From Jiangella rhizosphaerae (lineage in GTDB: Bacteria > Actinomycetota > Actinomycetes > Jiangellales > Jiangellaceae), in contig NZ_QUAL01000053.1 of assembly GCF_003579925.1 (NCBI RefSeq), positions 53,634 through 117,633 on the forward strand: DNA of 64,000 nt, written 5' to 3'. Of the stretch, positions 51,495-59,323 are shown piece by piece. Below the pieces are notes generated by a model. The model saw only the letters and a program-made list of their open reading frames with translations. It had not been told where the DNA came from and searched no databases. Within the stretch, counting starts at the first letter, position 1. Each line of letters opens with the position of its first letter. The translations under genes were made by a program, and so were the position numbers.

Positions 51495-52418
51495 TCAATA
51501 TCCGCCATGCCGGCCGGCCGGGCGGGACGCGCATCCAGCCACGCGGTTCACACCGCTGAGGCGCTCGGGGTTGTGGAACGACAGTAGTCGCCGCACCCGC
51601 CCGTTCGCCGACTGGATGATCGCGGCCACCTCCACGCGGTCGCCCACCCAGCCCAGGAACCCGGGCTCGCCGTTGAGCTCGACGGCTTCGAAGCGGAAAC
51701 CGTCCAGCTCGCCGCGGGCACGGATGCCGAGGATGAACCGCGCCACGCGGTCCGCGCCCAGCACCGGCCGCAGCGCCGCCCGCGCCTTGCCGCCGCCGTC
51801 GTTCGTCATGACGACGTCCGGCGCCAGCACCTCCAGCAGCGCGGTGAGGTCGCCCTCGAAGCAGGCGCGCAGGAACCGCTCGGTGACCGCGCGTCGCTGC
51901 TCCGGGTCGGTGTCGAAGCGCGGCCGCCGCGCCTGGACGTGCTCGCGCGCGCGGTGCGCGACCTGTCGCACCGAGGCCTCGCTGCGGTCCAGCGCCGTCG
52001 CGATCTCCGCGTAGGCGAACCCGAACACCTCGCGCAGCACGAACACCGCCCGCTCGATCGGCGTGAGGGTCTCCAGGACCACGAGCATCGCCATCGACAC
52101 GTCCTCGGCCAGTTCCACGCCACCGGCGGCGTCCGGCCCGGTCACCAGCGGCTCCGGAAGCCACGGCCCGACGTACGTCTCGCGCCGGTTCCGCAGCGTG
52201 CGCAGCCGGTTCAGCGCCAGCCGGGTCGCGATGCGGACGAGGAACGCCTTCGGTTCGACGACGTCGGAGCGGTCGGCGGCGGACCACCGCAGCCAGGTGT
52301 CCTGCACGACGTCCTCGGCGTCGGCGACGCTGCCGAGCATCTCGTAGGCGACGGTGAACAGCAGCCCGCGGTGCCGCTGGAACGGGTCGGCGGTCATGTC
52401 ATCAGTCGGTCGGCTCAT
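51495..52418 (-). CDS. ECF41-type sigma factor with SnoaL-like C-terminal domain, copy A
   Basis: A 307-residue sigma factor. Region 2 is RGLLFTVAYEMLGSVADAED with VVQDTWLRW; the linker carries WLPEP; region 4 is ERAVFVLREVFGFAYAEIAT and SEASVRQVAHRAREHVQ. The C-terminal SnoaL-like part has NDGGGKARAALRPV (DGGGK motif) and NPERL (in place of NPDKL). ECF41 proteins use this domain to control themselves. Its ATG overlaps the stop of the CMD-type gene. The last 20 residues are less typical. Confidence 0.9.
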   Translation of the reverse strand: MSRPTDDMTADPFQRHRGLLFTVAYEMLGSVADAEDVVQDTWLRWSAADRSDVVEPKAFLVRIATRLALNRLRTLRNRRETYVGPWLPEPLVTGPDAAGGVELAEDVSMAMLVVLETLTPIERAVFVLREVFGFAYAEIATALDRSEASVRQVAHRAREHVQARRPRFDTDPEQRRAVTERFLRACFEGDLTALLEVLAPDVVMTNDGGGKARAALRPVLGADRVARFILGIRARGELDGFRFEAVELNGEPGFLGWVGDRVEVAAIIQSANGRVRRLLSFHNPERLSGVNRVAGCASRPAGRHGGY

Positions 52419-52966
52419 GCGGCCGGCACCTCGCAGCGGTCCTTGAACCCCTGGCCGGTCAGCCCGAGCGCGGCGTTGCTGCGGTTGCGCAGGTTCTCCA
52501 GCGCCACGGTCGCCGTCAGCTCGACGAGCTCGGCCTCGCTCAGGTCCGCCCGCAGCTCCGCCACCATCTCGTCGGTCACCTCCGGCGGCGTGGCGGTCAT
52601 GGCCTCGGCGTAGGCCATCACCCGGCGTTCCAGCGCAGTGTAGAGGTCGCTGTCGCGCCAGTGCGTCACCGCGCGCAGCTTCGCCGGCTCGACGCCGGCA
52701 TGGTGGCTCTCCCAGTAGCCGAAGTCCATGCACCACGCGCAGCCCGTACGGGCGGACGTCGCGAGGATCGCGAGCGCCTTGAGGTCGCGGTCGAGCACCC
52801 GCCACTTCGCCGCGCCTGCCTCGAGCAGGCTCAACGTCCGCATGACGCGCGGCTGATGGGCGGTGGCGGCGATCGGGTCGAGCATGACGCCGTAACGGCG
52901 GCGCAGGACGAATCGGACCAGGCGGTAGCCGAGGGTCGGCTTCGGTGCGAGCGAGATGCGTGCCAT
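52415..52966 (-). CDS. Carboxymuconolactone-decarboxylase-family protein, copy A
   Basis: A 183-residue AhpD-like protein. RDLKALAILATSARTGCAWC holds the redox pair C76/C79 (CAWC). In many relatives a His three residues later completes C-x2-C-x3-H; here it is Gly (CMDFG). ELVELTATVALENLRNRSNAAL is the C-terminal helix. Typical ECF41 partner gene, possibly a peroxidase or an unusual oxidoreductase. A start at ATG 52966 fits a leaderless transcript from the ECF41-like promoter directly upstream. Confidence 0.85.
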   Translation of the reverse strand: MARISLAPKPTLGYRLVRFVLRRRYGVMLDPIAATAHQPRVMRTLSLLEAGAAKWRVLDRDLKALAILATSARTGCAWCMDFGYWESHHAGVEPAKLRAVTHWRDSDLYTALERRVMAYAEAMTATPPEVTDEMVAELRADLSEAELVELTATVALENLRNRSNAALGLTGQGFKDRCEVPAA

Positions 52967-52972
52967 GCCCAC

Positions 52973-53001
52973 CAGACACCCACCGGCGCGCGGATGTGAC
53001 A
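52973..53001 (-). promoter_or_regulatory. ECF41-like promoter, copy A
   Basis: On the minus strand TGTCACA followed 16 bases later by TGTC, close to the ECF41 consensus TGTCACA-N16-CGTC as I recall it. Six bases lie between the -10 and the ATG at 52966, so the message should be leaderless. It suggests that the sigma factor activates its own operon. Confidence 0.6.
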
Positions 53002-53025
53002 TGGCGTTGTGGCAGAGTCGCCGTG

Positions 53026-53535
53026 ATGTCCTTCACCTATCCCGAGGTCGGCGCCACCCGCGACGGCGGGCCGCTCCCTGCGGGCTACCACCACGTCCGC
53101 GTCCGCGAGCGCGTCGGCCACGGCCGGGCCGCCTTCGCCGCCGTCGTCGAGGGTGTCGTGACGTTCGACCTGCACCGCTCCATCGGACTGCGGGTCGTGA
53201 CGTCGCAGCCGCGGGCCGCGGTGGGCGTCCGGGTGACCAGCACGCTGGCCGGCGTGCTCCGGATCCCCTGCGAGGTGGTCTGGGTGCTGGACGAGGACCG
53301 CCGCGGCGGGTACGCGTACGGGACGCTGCCGGGCCACCCGGAGCGCGGCGAGGAGTCCTTCGTCATCGAGCTGGACGAGAACGACGACGTCTGGTTCACG
53401 GTGACGGCGTTCAGCCGGGCGGCCGCCTGGTACGCCCGCCTCGGCGGGCCGCTCACCCGCGCCGCTCAGGCGGTCGCCACCCGCCGCTATGTGACGGCCG
53501 CCCGCCGGTTGGCCGAGCGCGCGTCACAGGGCTGA
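53026..53535 (+). CDS. DUF1990-family protein
   Basis: A 169-residue protein: YPEVGATRDGGPLPAGYHHVR at the start, then RERVGHGRAAFAAVVEGV, and GYAYGTLPGHPERGEESFVI with WFTVTAFSRAAAWYARLGGP. These are the hallmarks of DUF1990, a START/Bet v1-like fold of unknown role. It diverges from the copy A CMD-sigma operon with about 60 bases between starts, so the ECF41-like promoter could influence it. Function unknown. Confidence 0.85.
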   Translation: MSFTYPEVGATRDGGPLPAGYHHVRVRERVGHGRAAFAAVVEGVVTFDLHRSIGLRVVTSQPRAAVGVRVTSTLAGVLRIPCEVVWVLDEDRRGGYAYGTLPGHPERGEESFVIELDENDDVWFTVTAFSRAAAWYARLGGPLTRAAQAVATRRYVTAARRLAERASQG

Positions 53536-53651
53536 CCAGCAGCGACGAAACGGGCAACCGGTGGGCGGTTAGCCCGGACGTTAGCCCTACCCGTTTCCGG
53601 GTGGTCGCGACGCCATCCTGCGAGTGACATCCGAGCCCCGAGGAGGGCACC

Positions 53652-54212
53652 ATGACAACCATGCAGGAGCTGCGCCGTGCGACTGATCCCTGGACCGTCG
53701 ACGACCTCGGCCAGTTCCCCGAGAGCGACGGCAATCGATACGAGCTCGTCGACGGGATGCTCATCGTGAGCCCCGCGCCGCGCTGGTCGCACCAGCGGGT
53801 CAGCCGCAAACTGTTGTACGTCCTCGAGGACGCCTGCCCGGCAGACCTGGAGTTGTTCTACGCACCGGTCGACTGGCAGCCCGACGACCACAACTCCCTC
53901 GAGCCGGATCTGCTGGTCGTCGCCAAGAAGGACCTTGTCGACGAGCGGGCCATCCACCGCCCGCTGCGGCTGGCGGTCGAGATCCTGTCGCCGAGCAGCC
54001 GGCTGTACGACACCAAGGTCAAGTTCGCGAAGTACGCCGAGGGCGGCGTCGCCTCCTACTGGATCGTCGACCCCGACGGCGGGCCGTCGATCGTCGCCTA
54101 CGACCTCGTCGACGGCGACTATGTGGAGGTGGCCCAGGGCAGCGGCGACGACGAGATCCGGCTCGAGCGGCCCTACCCGGTAACGGTCACCCCGTCGGCG
54201 CTGCCCGGCTGA
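53652..54212 (+). CDS. Uma2-family endonuclease-like protein
   Basis: A 186-residue DUF820/Uma2 protein with the PD-(D/E)XK fold. RYELVDGMLIVSPAPRWSHQR (Glu and Asp early), SLEPDLLVVAKKD (P-D), LRLAVEILSPSSRLYD (E-I-L-S-P-S) and KFAKYAEGGVASYWIVDPDG (K-x-x-x-Y) form the expected active-site series. Common in actinobacteria and cyanobacteria, often linked to mobile DNA; the target is unknown. GAGGAGGGC lies just before the ATG. Confidence 0.87.
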   Translation: MTTMQELRRATDPWTVDDLGQFPESDGNRYELVDGMLIVSPAPRWSHQRVSRKLLYVLEDACPADLELFYAPVDWQPDDHNSLEPDLLVVAKKDLVDERAIHRPLRLAVEILSPSSRLYDTKVKFAKYAEGGVASYWIVDPDGGPSIVAYDLVDGDYVEVAQGSGDDEIRLERPYPVTVTPSALPG

Positions 54213-54251
54213 CCCCCCGCACGGCGAGATGATCAGTGGGTGAACGTGACC

Positions 54252-54585
54252 TGGACCTCGACGATCAGTCCGGTATGGTGTAGGAATCGAAGTGAGACCG
54301 TGCCGGTCACCGGCGCTGTCTCGCCCTTCCGGCGGTCGACCACCGGACCGAAGGGTCCAGCGAAGATGCCGGGCTGACGCCCGGGGTCCCAGACCAGTTC
54401 ACATCACGGGTCCATTCGACGAATGCCGTGGAGTTCCGGGCACCGGCGGGGGTCAGGCAACAAGCCGCCGAGCCTTTCGGACCCCATGGCAGCGTTCGGG
54501 TACCGGTTGCGGCCCCGGCTCGCTGCGGAGGCCGGGGTCGCAACCTCCGCTCCGCCGCCGCCCTCCACAGGGCATCCTCGTGGGC
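54252..54585 (+). ncRNA. Structured leader RNA upstream of the VLRF1-type gene
   Basis: A promoter (TGGACC-N16-TATGGT, 54252-54279) is followed by about 300 bases of hairpin-rich sequence. Stems: GAGAC/GCCGGT with ACCGGC/GTCTC (54294-54322); GGACC-GAAG-GGTCC (54345-54358); CCGGGC-TGAC-GCCCGG (54369-54384); GGGGTC/AGGC with GCCT/GACCCC (54449-54485); and a 15-bp stem with 11-base loop (54505-54545). ATG-CCG-GGC-TGA at 54366 is a 3-codon frame inside the third hairpin. It matches no riboswitch or RNase P, tmRNA or SRP signature I know. The rest of the 373-base gap, 54213-54251, shows nothing more. Confidence 0.55.
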
Positions 54586-55242
54586 ATGCCCGATCGCGTG
54601 CTCACCGTCCCGCCGGAACGGCTGGCGGCCTGGCTGGCCGGCTTCACCCAGCGGCACGGCGCCACCACCCACCGCGCCGGCCCTGACGCCGTCGTCGTCG
54701 AGGCCGCGGACGGAGCGGTGGCCAGCTGCGCCGTCCCGTTCCCGCCGCTGCTGCCCGAGGACGCGGAGCCGTACGGCGGCCTGCTCGTGCATGCGGCCCG
54801 CGAGCGCCGGGTCGGCGTGTTGCTGGTCCGCCGCGGCGGCTACGCCGCCGGCGTCTTCCACGGCGCCACACTGGTGGCGTCGAAGGTGGGCTCACGGCAC
54901 GTACAGGGCCGGACGGCCGCGGGCGGGCAGTCGCAGCAGCGGTTCGCCCGGCGGCGCGAGAAGCAGGCCCGCGAGGCGTTCGAGGCGGCCGCCGACGTCG
55001 CGGCGCGCATCATCCTCCCGCACGCGGCCGAGCTGGACGCCGTCGTCACCGGAGGCGATCGCGCCGCCGTCGACCACGTGCTCGCCGACCGCCGGCTGAC
55101 GGCGCTGGCCGCGCTCCGCGACCGCTCCGCCGGCCTGCCGCACCTGGCCGTGCCGGACCCCAAGCAGTCCGTCCTCGAGGCGGCGCCGGCCGCATACCGG
55201 GCGATCCGGATCTCCCTCTCCGAGCCGGACGTCACCGCGTGA
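54586..55242 (+). CDS. acVLRF1-family peptidyl-tRNA hydrolase
   Basis: A 218-residue protein of the actinobacterial VLRF1 release-factor-fold group. It starts VLTVPPERLAAWLAGFTQRHG, then VGVLLVRRGGYAAGVFHGA, SKVGSRHVQGRTAAGGQSQQ and RFARRREKQAREAFEAAA, where the GGQSQQRFARRR motif is the catalytic Gln-containing loop. It likely cleaves peptidyl-tRNA on stalled ribosomes. ATG 54586 fits the conserved N-terminus, although the ribosome site is weak. The structured leader before it suggests control by translation stress. Confidence 0.9.
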   Translation: MPDRVLTVPPERLAAWLAGFTQRHGATTHRAGPDAVVVEAADGAVASCAVPFPPLLPEDAEPYGGLLVHAARERRVGVLLVRRGGYAAGVFHGATLVASKVGSRHVQGRTAAGGQSQQRFARRREKQAREAFEAAADVAARIILPHAAELDAVVTGGDRAAVDHVLADRRLTALAALRDRSAGLPHLAVPDPKQSVLEAAPAAYRAIRISLSEPDVTA

Positions 55243-55357
55243 TCAGGCCGACATCACAGAGTCCGGGCCGTCGGTGGTCGCGCCCGGTGGTCAGGCGTAG
55301 GTTAGCCAGTGACAGGTCCCGGGCCTGACGAGTGTCGTCGAGAGGAAGCTCAGAAGC

Positions 55358-55981
55358 ATGGCTGTCTATTCTCTGCCGGATCTCCCCTACGACTACGGTG
55401 CGCTCGAGCCGCACATCGCCGGTCAGATCATGGAGCTCCACCACTCCAAGCACCACCAGACGTACGTCACCGGCACGAACACCGCTCTCGAGCAGCTGGA
55501 GGAGGCGCGTGCCACCAACAAGCTCGACACGGTGAACCAGCTGCAGAAGAACCTGGCCTTCAACCTCGCCGGCCACGTCAACCACACCGTCTTCTGGAAC
55601 AACCTCTCGCCCGAGGGCGGCGACAGGCCCGACGGTGAGCTGGGCGCGGCGGTCGACGAGTTCTTCGGCTCTTTCGACGGCTTCCGCGCGCACTACACGG
55701 CGGCGGCGCTGGGCATCCAGGGCTCGGGCTGGTCCATCCTGGCGTGGGAGAGCATCGGCCAGCGGCTGGTCATCGAGCAGCTCTACGACCACCAGGGCAA
55801 CCTCGCCGCCGGCACCGTCCCGCTGCTCATGCTCGACATGTGGGAACACGCGTTCTACCTGCAGTACAAGAACGTCAAGCCCGACTACGTGGCGGCGTTC
55901 TGGAACATCGTCAACTGGCCGGACGTCGCCGCACGGTTCGAGGCGGCCCGGTCGAAGACTTCGGGGCTCATCACGCCCTGA
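55358..55981 (+). CDS. sodA: Superoxide dismutase (Fe/Mn family)
   Basis: A 207-residue enzyme that converts superoxide to hydrogen peroxide and oxygen. Metal ligands: H28 in [13 protein letters not shown]76 in GHVNHTVFW, and D160 and H164 in [16 protein letters not shown]145 in YDHQGN matches the residue seen in the mycobacterial iron-type SodA, so iron or manganese are both possible. No export signal is visible. GAGAGGAAGC sits before the ATG; a strong hairpin terminator follows the stop. Confidence 0.96.
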   Translation: MAVYSLPDLPYDYGALEPHIAGQIMELHHSKHHQTYVTGTNTALEQLEEARATNKLDTVNQLQKNLAFNLAGHVNHTVFWNNLSPEGGDRPDGELGAAVDEFFGSFDGFRAHYTAAALGIQGSGWSILAWESIGQRLVIEQLYDHQGNLAAGTVPLLMLDMWEHAFYLQYKNVKPDYVAAFWNIVNWPDVAARFEAARSKTSGLITP

Positions 55982-55993
55982 CCCGTTCTGCGA

Positions 55994-56022
55994 GGGGGCG
56001 CCGGCAACCGGCCGGCGCCCCC
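55994..56022 (+). terminator. Terminator after superoxide dismutase
   Basis: GGGGGCGCCGGC and GCCGGCGCCCCC form a perfect 12-bp stem with a 5-base loop (AACCG), 12 bases after the stop. No T tract follows, as is usual for actinobacterial terminators. Confidence 0.9.
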
Positions 56023-56041
56023 TGACCGACCGGAGGCCCGC

Positions 56042-56155
56042 GTGTTCAAACCGCCGCCGCAGCCCAGCCGGCGCGGCACCAGCGTGAGGATCGCCGTCCT
56101 CGCGCTGTGCCTCGGCTATGCGGCGGTGCTCGCGGGTCTCCTGCTGGGTTTCTGA
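56042..56155 (+). CDS. 37-codon single-span membrane peptide
   Basis: A small gene of 37 codons plus stop with GTG start: basic head MFKPPPQPSRRGTSVR, then IAVLALCLGYAAVLAGLLLGF as one membrane helix running to the stop. GGAGG five bases before the GTG makes translation likely. It lies right behind the dismutase terminator on the same strand, so it needs its own promoter or read-through. Function unknown. Confidence 0.6.
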   Translation: MFKPPPQPSRRGTSVRIAVLALCLGYAAVLAGLLLGF

Positions 56156-56189
56156 GCCCGCCGCTGTGCGCGGCCTCACACCCCATGTC

Positions 56190-56218
56190 GTCACGCCGCC
56201 CCGGTCCCGCCCCGTCGT
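56190..56218 (+). promoter_or_regulatory. ECF41-like promoter, copy B
   Basis: GTCACG and CGTCGT are separated by 17 bases, close to TGTCACA-N16-CGTC. About 40 bases later comes the CMD copy B start with its GAGAGGAAA ribosome site. The match is weaker than for copy A. Confidence 0.5.
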
Positions 56219-56257
56219 CTCGGTGACACGAACCATCCGCACCGAGAGGAAACGACG

Positions 56258-56701
56258 ATGACGCAACGGCTGAACGTCCCCGCAGTGGCGCCCGAGGGTT
56301 ACCGCGCGGTGGCCGGCCTGGCCGAGTACATCAAGGCCAACGTCGACCGGACGCTCATGCACCTGATCGAGTTGCGCGCCTCGATCATCAACGGCTGCTC
56401 CTTCTGCGTCGACATGCACAGCCGCGACGCCCTGGCCGCCGGCGAGGACGCCCGGCGGCTGTTCGCCGTCGGCGCCTGGGAGGACGCGCCGTTCTTCGAC
56501 GAGCGCGAGCGCGCGGCCCTGGCGCTCACCGATGCGGCCACCCGGCTGGCGCCCGGCGGCGTGCCCGACGACGTCTGGGACCTGGCCGCGAAGCACTTCA
56601 CCGAGAAGGAACTGGCCGATCTGCTGCTGACCATCGGCACCATCAACGTATGGAACCGCATCACCGTACCGACCAAGACCGAGCCGCCGGCGACGGTGTG
56701 A
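56258..56701 (+). CDS. Carboxymuconolactone-decarboxylase-family protein, copy B
   Basis: A 147-residue AhpD-like protein. LIELRASIINGCSFCVDMHS carries C47, C50 and H54, the complete C-x2-C-x3-H redox site with E39 upstream. LTDAATRLAPGGVPDDVWDLAA and LADLLLTIGTINVWNRITV are the typical following helices. It therefore keeps the full catalytic set that copy A lacks. Its stop overlaps the GTG of the ECF41 gene. Confidence 0.9.
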   Translation: MTQRLNVPAVAPEGYRAVAGLAEYIKANVDRTLMHLIELRASIINGCSFCVDMHSRDALAAGEDARRLFAVGAWEDAPFFDERERAALALTDAATRLAPGGVPDDVWDLAAKHFTEKELADLLLTIGTINVWNRITVPTKTEPPATV

Positions 56702-57564
56702 TCGACGCTGCCGCCGCCGACGTCCAGCAGCACCGGCCGATGCTGCTCGGGCTGGCGTACCGGATGCTCGGCTCCACCGGCGACGCCGAGGACGTCGTGC
56801 AGGACGCCTACCTGCGCTGGCGCGACGTCGACCGGTCCGCCGTCCGCGAGCCGCGCCGCTACCTGTCCCGGACGGTGACGCGGCTCGCGCTGGACCGGCT
56901 GCGGGAGCGGACGGCACGCGAGCGCTACGTGGGGCCGTGGCTGCCGGAACCGGTGGCCACGGCCGACTGGCCGTTCGACCCGCTGGAGACCGTCGAGCAG
57001 CGCGACTCGGTGTCGGCGGCCACCCTGTATCTGATGGAGCGGCTGGACCCGCTGGAGCGCGCCGTGTTCGTCCTCCGCAGCGCGTTCGACCTGCCGTACG
57101 CGGAGATCGCCGGCATCGTCGGCCGCACCGAGGAGCACTGCCGGCAGCTGTACCGGCGCGCCGCCGCGCGGCTGGCCGACGGCCGAGCCCGGTTCGCGCC
57201 GAGCCGCCGGGAGCACGCCGTCCTGCTGGAACGGTTCCTCGTCGCCGCTCGCGAGGGCGACCTCGCGACGTTGCGCTCACTGCTGCACGACGACGTCGTC
57301 GCCTGGTCCGACGGCGGCGGCCGGGCCCGGGCGGCCCGCAACCCGGTGCTCGGCGCCGACCGCGTCGCCCGGTTCTTCGCCGGCATCTACTCGCGGCGCC
57401 GCCCGGCGTACGAGCTGGTGGAGCTCAACGGCGCACCGGGCGCCGTCATCAGCCTGCCCGACCGGCAGGCGCTGACGTTCAGCGTCGCGGACGGGCGCAT
57501 CAGCGCCCTGTTCCTGATCGCCAATCCCGACAAGCTGGGCGGGCTGTTACCGTCGGCGACGTGA
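56698..57564 (+). CDS. ECF41-type sigma factor, copy B
   Basis: A 288-residue sigma factor with region 2 (RPMLLGLAYRMLGSTGDAED, VVQDAYLRW), WLPEPV linker and region 4 (ERAVFVLRSAFDLPYAEIAG, TEEHCRQLYRRAAARL). The SnoaL-like part has WSDGGGRARAARNPVLGADR and NPDKLGG, the exact NPDKL motif. Starts at GTG 56698, overlapping the CMD stop, and its stop overlaps the GTG of proline dehydrogenase. Expected to drive its own operon. Confidence 0.9.
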   Translation: MIDAAAADVQQHRPMLLGLAYRMLGSTGDAEDVVQDAYLRWRDVDRSAVREPRRYLSRTVTRLALDRLRERTARERYVGPWLPEPVATADWPFDPLETVEQRDSVSAATLYLMERLDPLERAVFVLRSAFDLPYAEIAGIVGRTEEHCRQLYRRAAARLADGRARFAPSRREHAVLLERFLVAAREGDLATLRSLLHDDVVAWSDGGGRARAARNPVLGADRVARFFAGIYSRRRPAYELVELNGAPGAVISLPDRQALTFSVADGRISALFLIANPDKLGGLLPSAT

Positions 57565-58439
57565 TCGCATCGCTCGCCCGGCGGGCGCTCTACGCGCTGG
57601 CCACCAGCCCCGAGGTCGAGTCGCTGGCCCGGGCCGTCCCGCCGGTCCAGGACCTCGCCTACTCGGCCGCGCGCCGCTACGTCGCCGGCACGACGCTCGA
57701 CGAGGCGCTCGAGACGGTCCGCCGGCTCACCGGCGCCGGCCTGGCGGTCAGCCTCGACCTGTTCGGCGAGGGCGCCGCCGACGAGGACGCGCTGGCCGCG
57801 ACGGTGCGCGGCTACCGCGAGGCGGCGGCCGCACTGGCCGGCATCGACGGCGACGTGTACCTCGAGATCGTGCCGTCGCACCTGGGCCTGGACCTCGGCC
57901 CGGACGTCTGCCGCCGGCACGTGGAGCAGCTGGTCGAAGTCCTGCCGGCCGGATCGCGGCTGGAGATCAGCGCCGAGGAGAGCCACCGCACGCCGCGCAT
58001 CATGGACCTCACGGTGGCATTGGCCGAGGCCGGCGCGCCGGTGTTGGCGACCGTGCAGGCGAACCTGCGGCGCAGTCCCGCCGACGTCGACCGGCTGCTC
58101 GCCGCCGGGGTGCCCATCCGGCTGGTCAAGGGCGCCTACCTGGAGTCCGGCGACGACGCGTACGCGTGGGGCGAGCCGACCGGGATCGCGTTCGTTCGGC
58201 TGGCCCATCGGGTGCACGCGGGCGGCAGCGCGCCGGTCCTGGCCACGCACGACCGCGTGCTGCTCGAGGCGCTGCTCGAGGCCCTGCCCGGCGCCGGCGT
58301 CGAGATGCTGCTGGGCGTCCGCGAGGACGACGCCCGCGAGCTGGCCGCGCGCGGCGTCCCCGTGCGGATCTACGCGCCGTACGGCGACAGCTGGTTCCGC
58401 TACTGGATGCGGCGGCTGGCCGAGTCCCAGGGCGCATGA
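57561..58439 (+). CDS. Proline dehydrogenase (FAD-dependent)
   Basis: A 292-residue monofunctional enzyme that oxidises proline to pyrroline-5-carboxylate. Landmarks are VSLDLFGEG, LEIVPSHLGLDLG, IRLVKGAYLESGDDAYAWGE, VLATHDRVLLEALLEAL and VRIYAPYGDSWFRYWMRRLAE, where the last contains the R-R pair that holds the proline carboxylate. The GTG start overlaps the sigma factor stop (GTGA), so it is translationally coupled to the ECF41 gene. No P5C dehydrogenase is next to it. Confidence 0.92.
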   Translation: MIASLARRALYALATSPEVESLARAVPPVQDLAYSAARRYVAGTTLDEALETVRRLTGAGLAVSLDLFGEGAADEDALAATVRGYREAAAALAGIDGDVYLEIVPSHLGLDLGPDVCRRHVEQLVEVLPAGSRLEISAEESHRTPRIMDLTVALAEAGAPVLATVQANLRRSPADVDRLLAAGVPIRLVKGAYLESGDDAYAWGEPTGIAFVRLAHRVHAGGSAPVLATHDRVLLEALLEALPGAGVEMLLGVREDDARELAARGVPVRIYAPYGDSWFRYWMRRLAESQGA

Positions 58440-58528
58440 CGCCCACCGTCTCAGCGCCCCGCCGCGATGAGTTCCGGACGCGTCGCGAGTCTGTTCCCGT
58501 GACCGGCACGAGACACCACGGAGGACGC

Positions 58529-58958
58529 ATGACGACCGCGCCGCGAGACCCGGCCACCAAACTGCCCGGCCGCCCGCCCGCCGGCTGCCGATGGTGGGGC
58601 AATGCGAGGGCTGCACGTACGCGGCCTGGCATCTGAAGGACGCCGTCTACCTCAACGCCCGCGGCGTGTCGTTCGCCGTCCTGACCACGGGCCGGTGGGA
58701 CGAGGTGGCCCCCTTCGTCGAGTTCATGGGCTACGCCCAGCCCTGGTGCTCGGTGCGCGACGTGGCGGCGCCGGCATCGCCGGCTTCGGGCCCGACGCGA
58801 TCGCCGAGTTCACCCGTGAGCTGCACGCCTGCTGGTACTGGCGCTCGGACGTGGACGGGAACGCGACCTGGGGCCCGACCAGCCGCCCCGTACCGCAGTG
58901 GACCCGCCCCGGCGCGACCCCCGCGCAGACGCTCGGCCGGCGCGCCCACGACCACTGA
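58529..58958 (+). pseudogene. Decayed DUF899 thioredoxin-like gene
   Basis: Pieces of one DUF899 gene in different frames. Good GGAGG and ATG 58529 give TTAPRDPATKLPGRPPAG. Then RLPMV joins directly to GQCEGCTYAAWHLKDAVYLN and ends at the WCSVRDV segment in another frame. The last part, ACWYWRSDVDGNATWGPTSR to the final HDH, is in a third frame. The family is normally 230-280 residues, so several internal segments are deleted. A 56-bp inverted copy of the neighbour gene is embedded before ACWYW. Confidence 0.9.
58769..58824 (+). repeat. 56-bp inverted duplicate, copy within DUF899 pseudogene
   Basis: Perfect match, in inverted orientation, to 59050-59105. In this copy the sequence replaces a deleted part of DUF899; the translation IAGFGPDAIAEFTREL appears where DUF899 proteins have nothing similar. 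The match continues imperfectly for a few more bases at the 3' side. Confidence 0.95.
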
Positions 58959-58966
58959 GAGTGCCG

Positions 58967-59275
58967 TCAGACCGGCTGGAGGGTGCGGGTCTCGAACAGC
59001 CGGTCGGCCGCGGCTTCGCCGTCGCGCACGAACGCCACCAGGTAGGCGCGCAGCTCACGGGTGAACTCGGCGATCGCGTCGGGCCCGAAGCCGGCGATGC
59101 CGGCGAGCGCGACGACGTCGGCCGTCTCGGCGTCGACGATCGCCTCGGTCATCCGGTCGGGGTCCTGCCCGCAGGCGATCGTCAGGCTGTGGATGGTCTC
59201 GCCGCGGTCGAGGGCCGCTTCCAGGGCCGCCGGCGTGACGCCGAGGATGTCCGCTGCCGTGGGGATCGCGTACAT
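58967..59275 (-). CDS. Hypothetical helical protein of 102 residues
   Basis: Begins MYAIPTAADILGVTPAALEA with GGAGG before the ATG. The pattern LGVTPAALEAALDRGETIHS followed by CGQDPDRMTEAIVDAE resembles short helical repeats found in secreted or regulatory actinobacterial proteins (a GV-T-P-x-x-L-x-x-A-L helix), but I do not recognise a family. The middle contains the 56-bp duplicated segment. It diverges from the phosphoketolase gene. Function unknown. Confidence 0.6.
   Translation of the reverse strand: MYAIPTAADILGVTPAALEAALDRGETIHSLTIACGQDPDRMTEAIVDAETADVVALAGIAGFGPDAIAEFTRELRAYLVAFVRDGEAAADRLFETRTLQPV
59050..59105 (-). repeat. 56-bp inverted duplicate, source copy
   Basis: Lies in frame inside the 102-residue gene, where it encodes a conserved-looking helical segment. 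It is probably the source. The two copies are 225 bases apart and could form a hairpin. Confidence 0.9.
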
Positions 59276-59323
59276 GGCCGCCTCCAGTGAGGTCGTCGTC
59301 GATGCTGCGATCCTCTCCGTCCT

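Noticed and set aside
54252..54585. Leader as RNase P RNA, tmRNA, SRP RNA, T-box or SAM/cobalamin riboswitch
   Set aside because: None of the conserved core blocks of these RNAs is present.
54423..54686. 87-codon frame overlapping the VLRF1 start
   Set aside because: It runs in another frame through hairpins, is Arg/Pro-rich and shows no conserved motif; at most an upstream regulatory frame.
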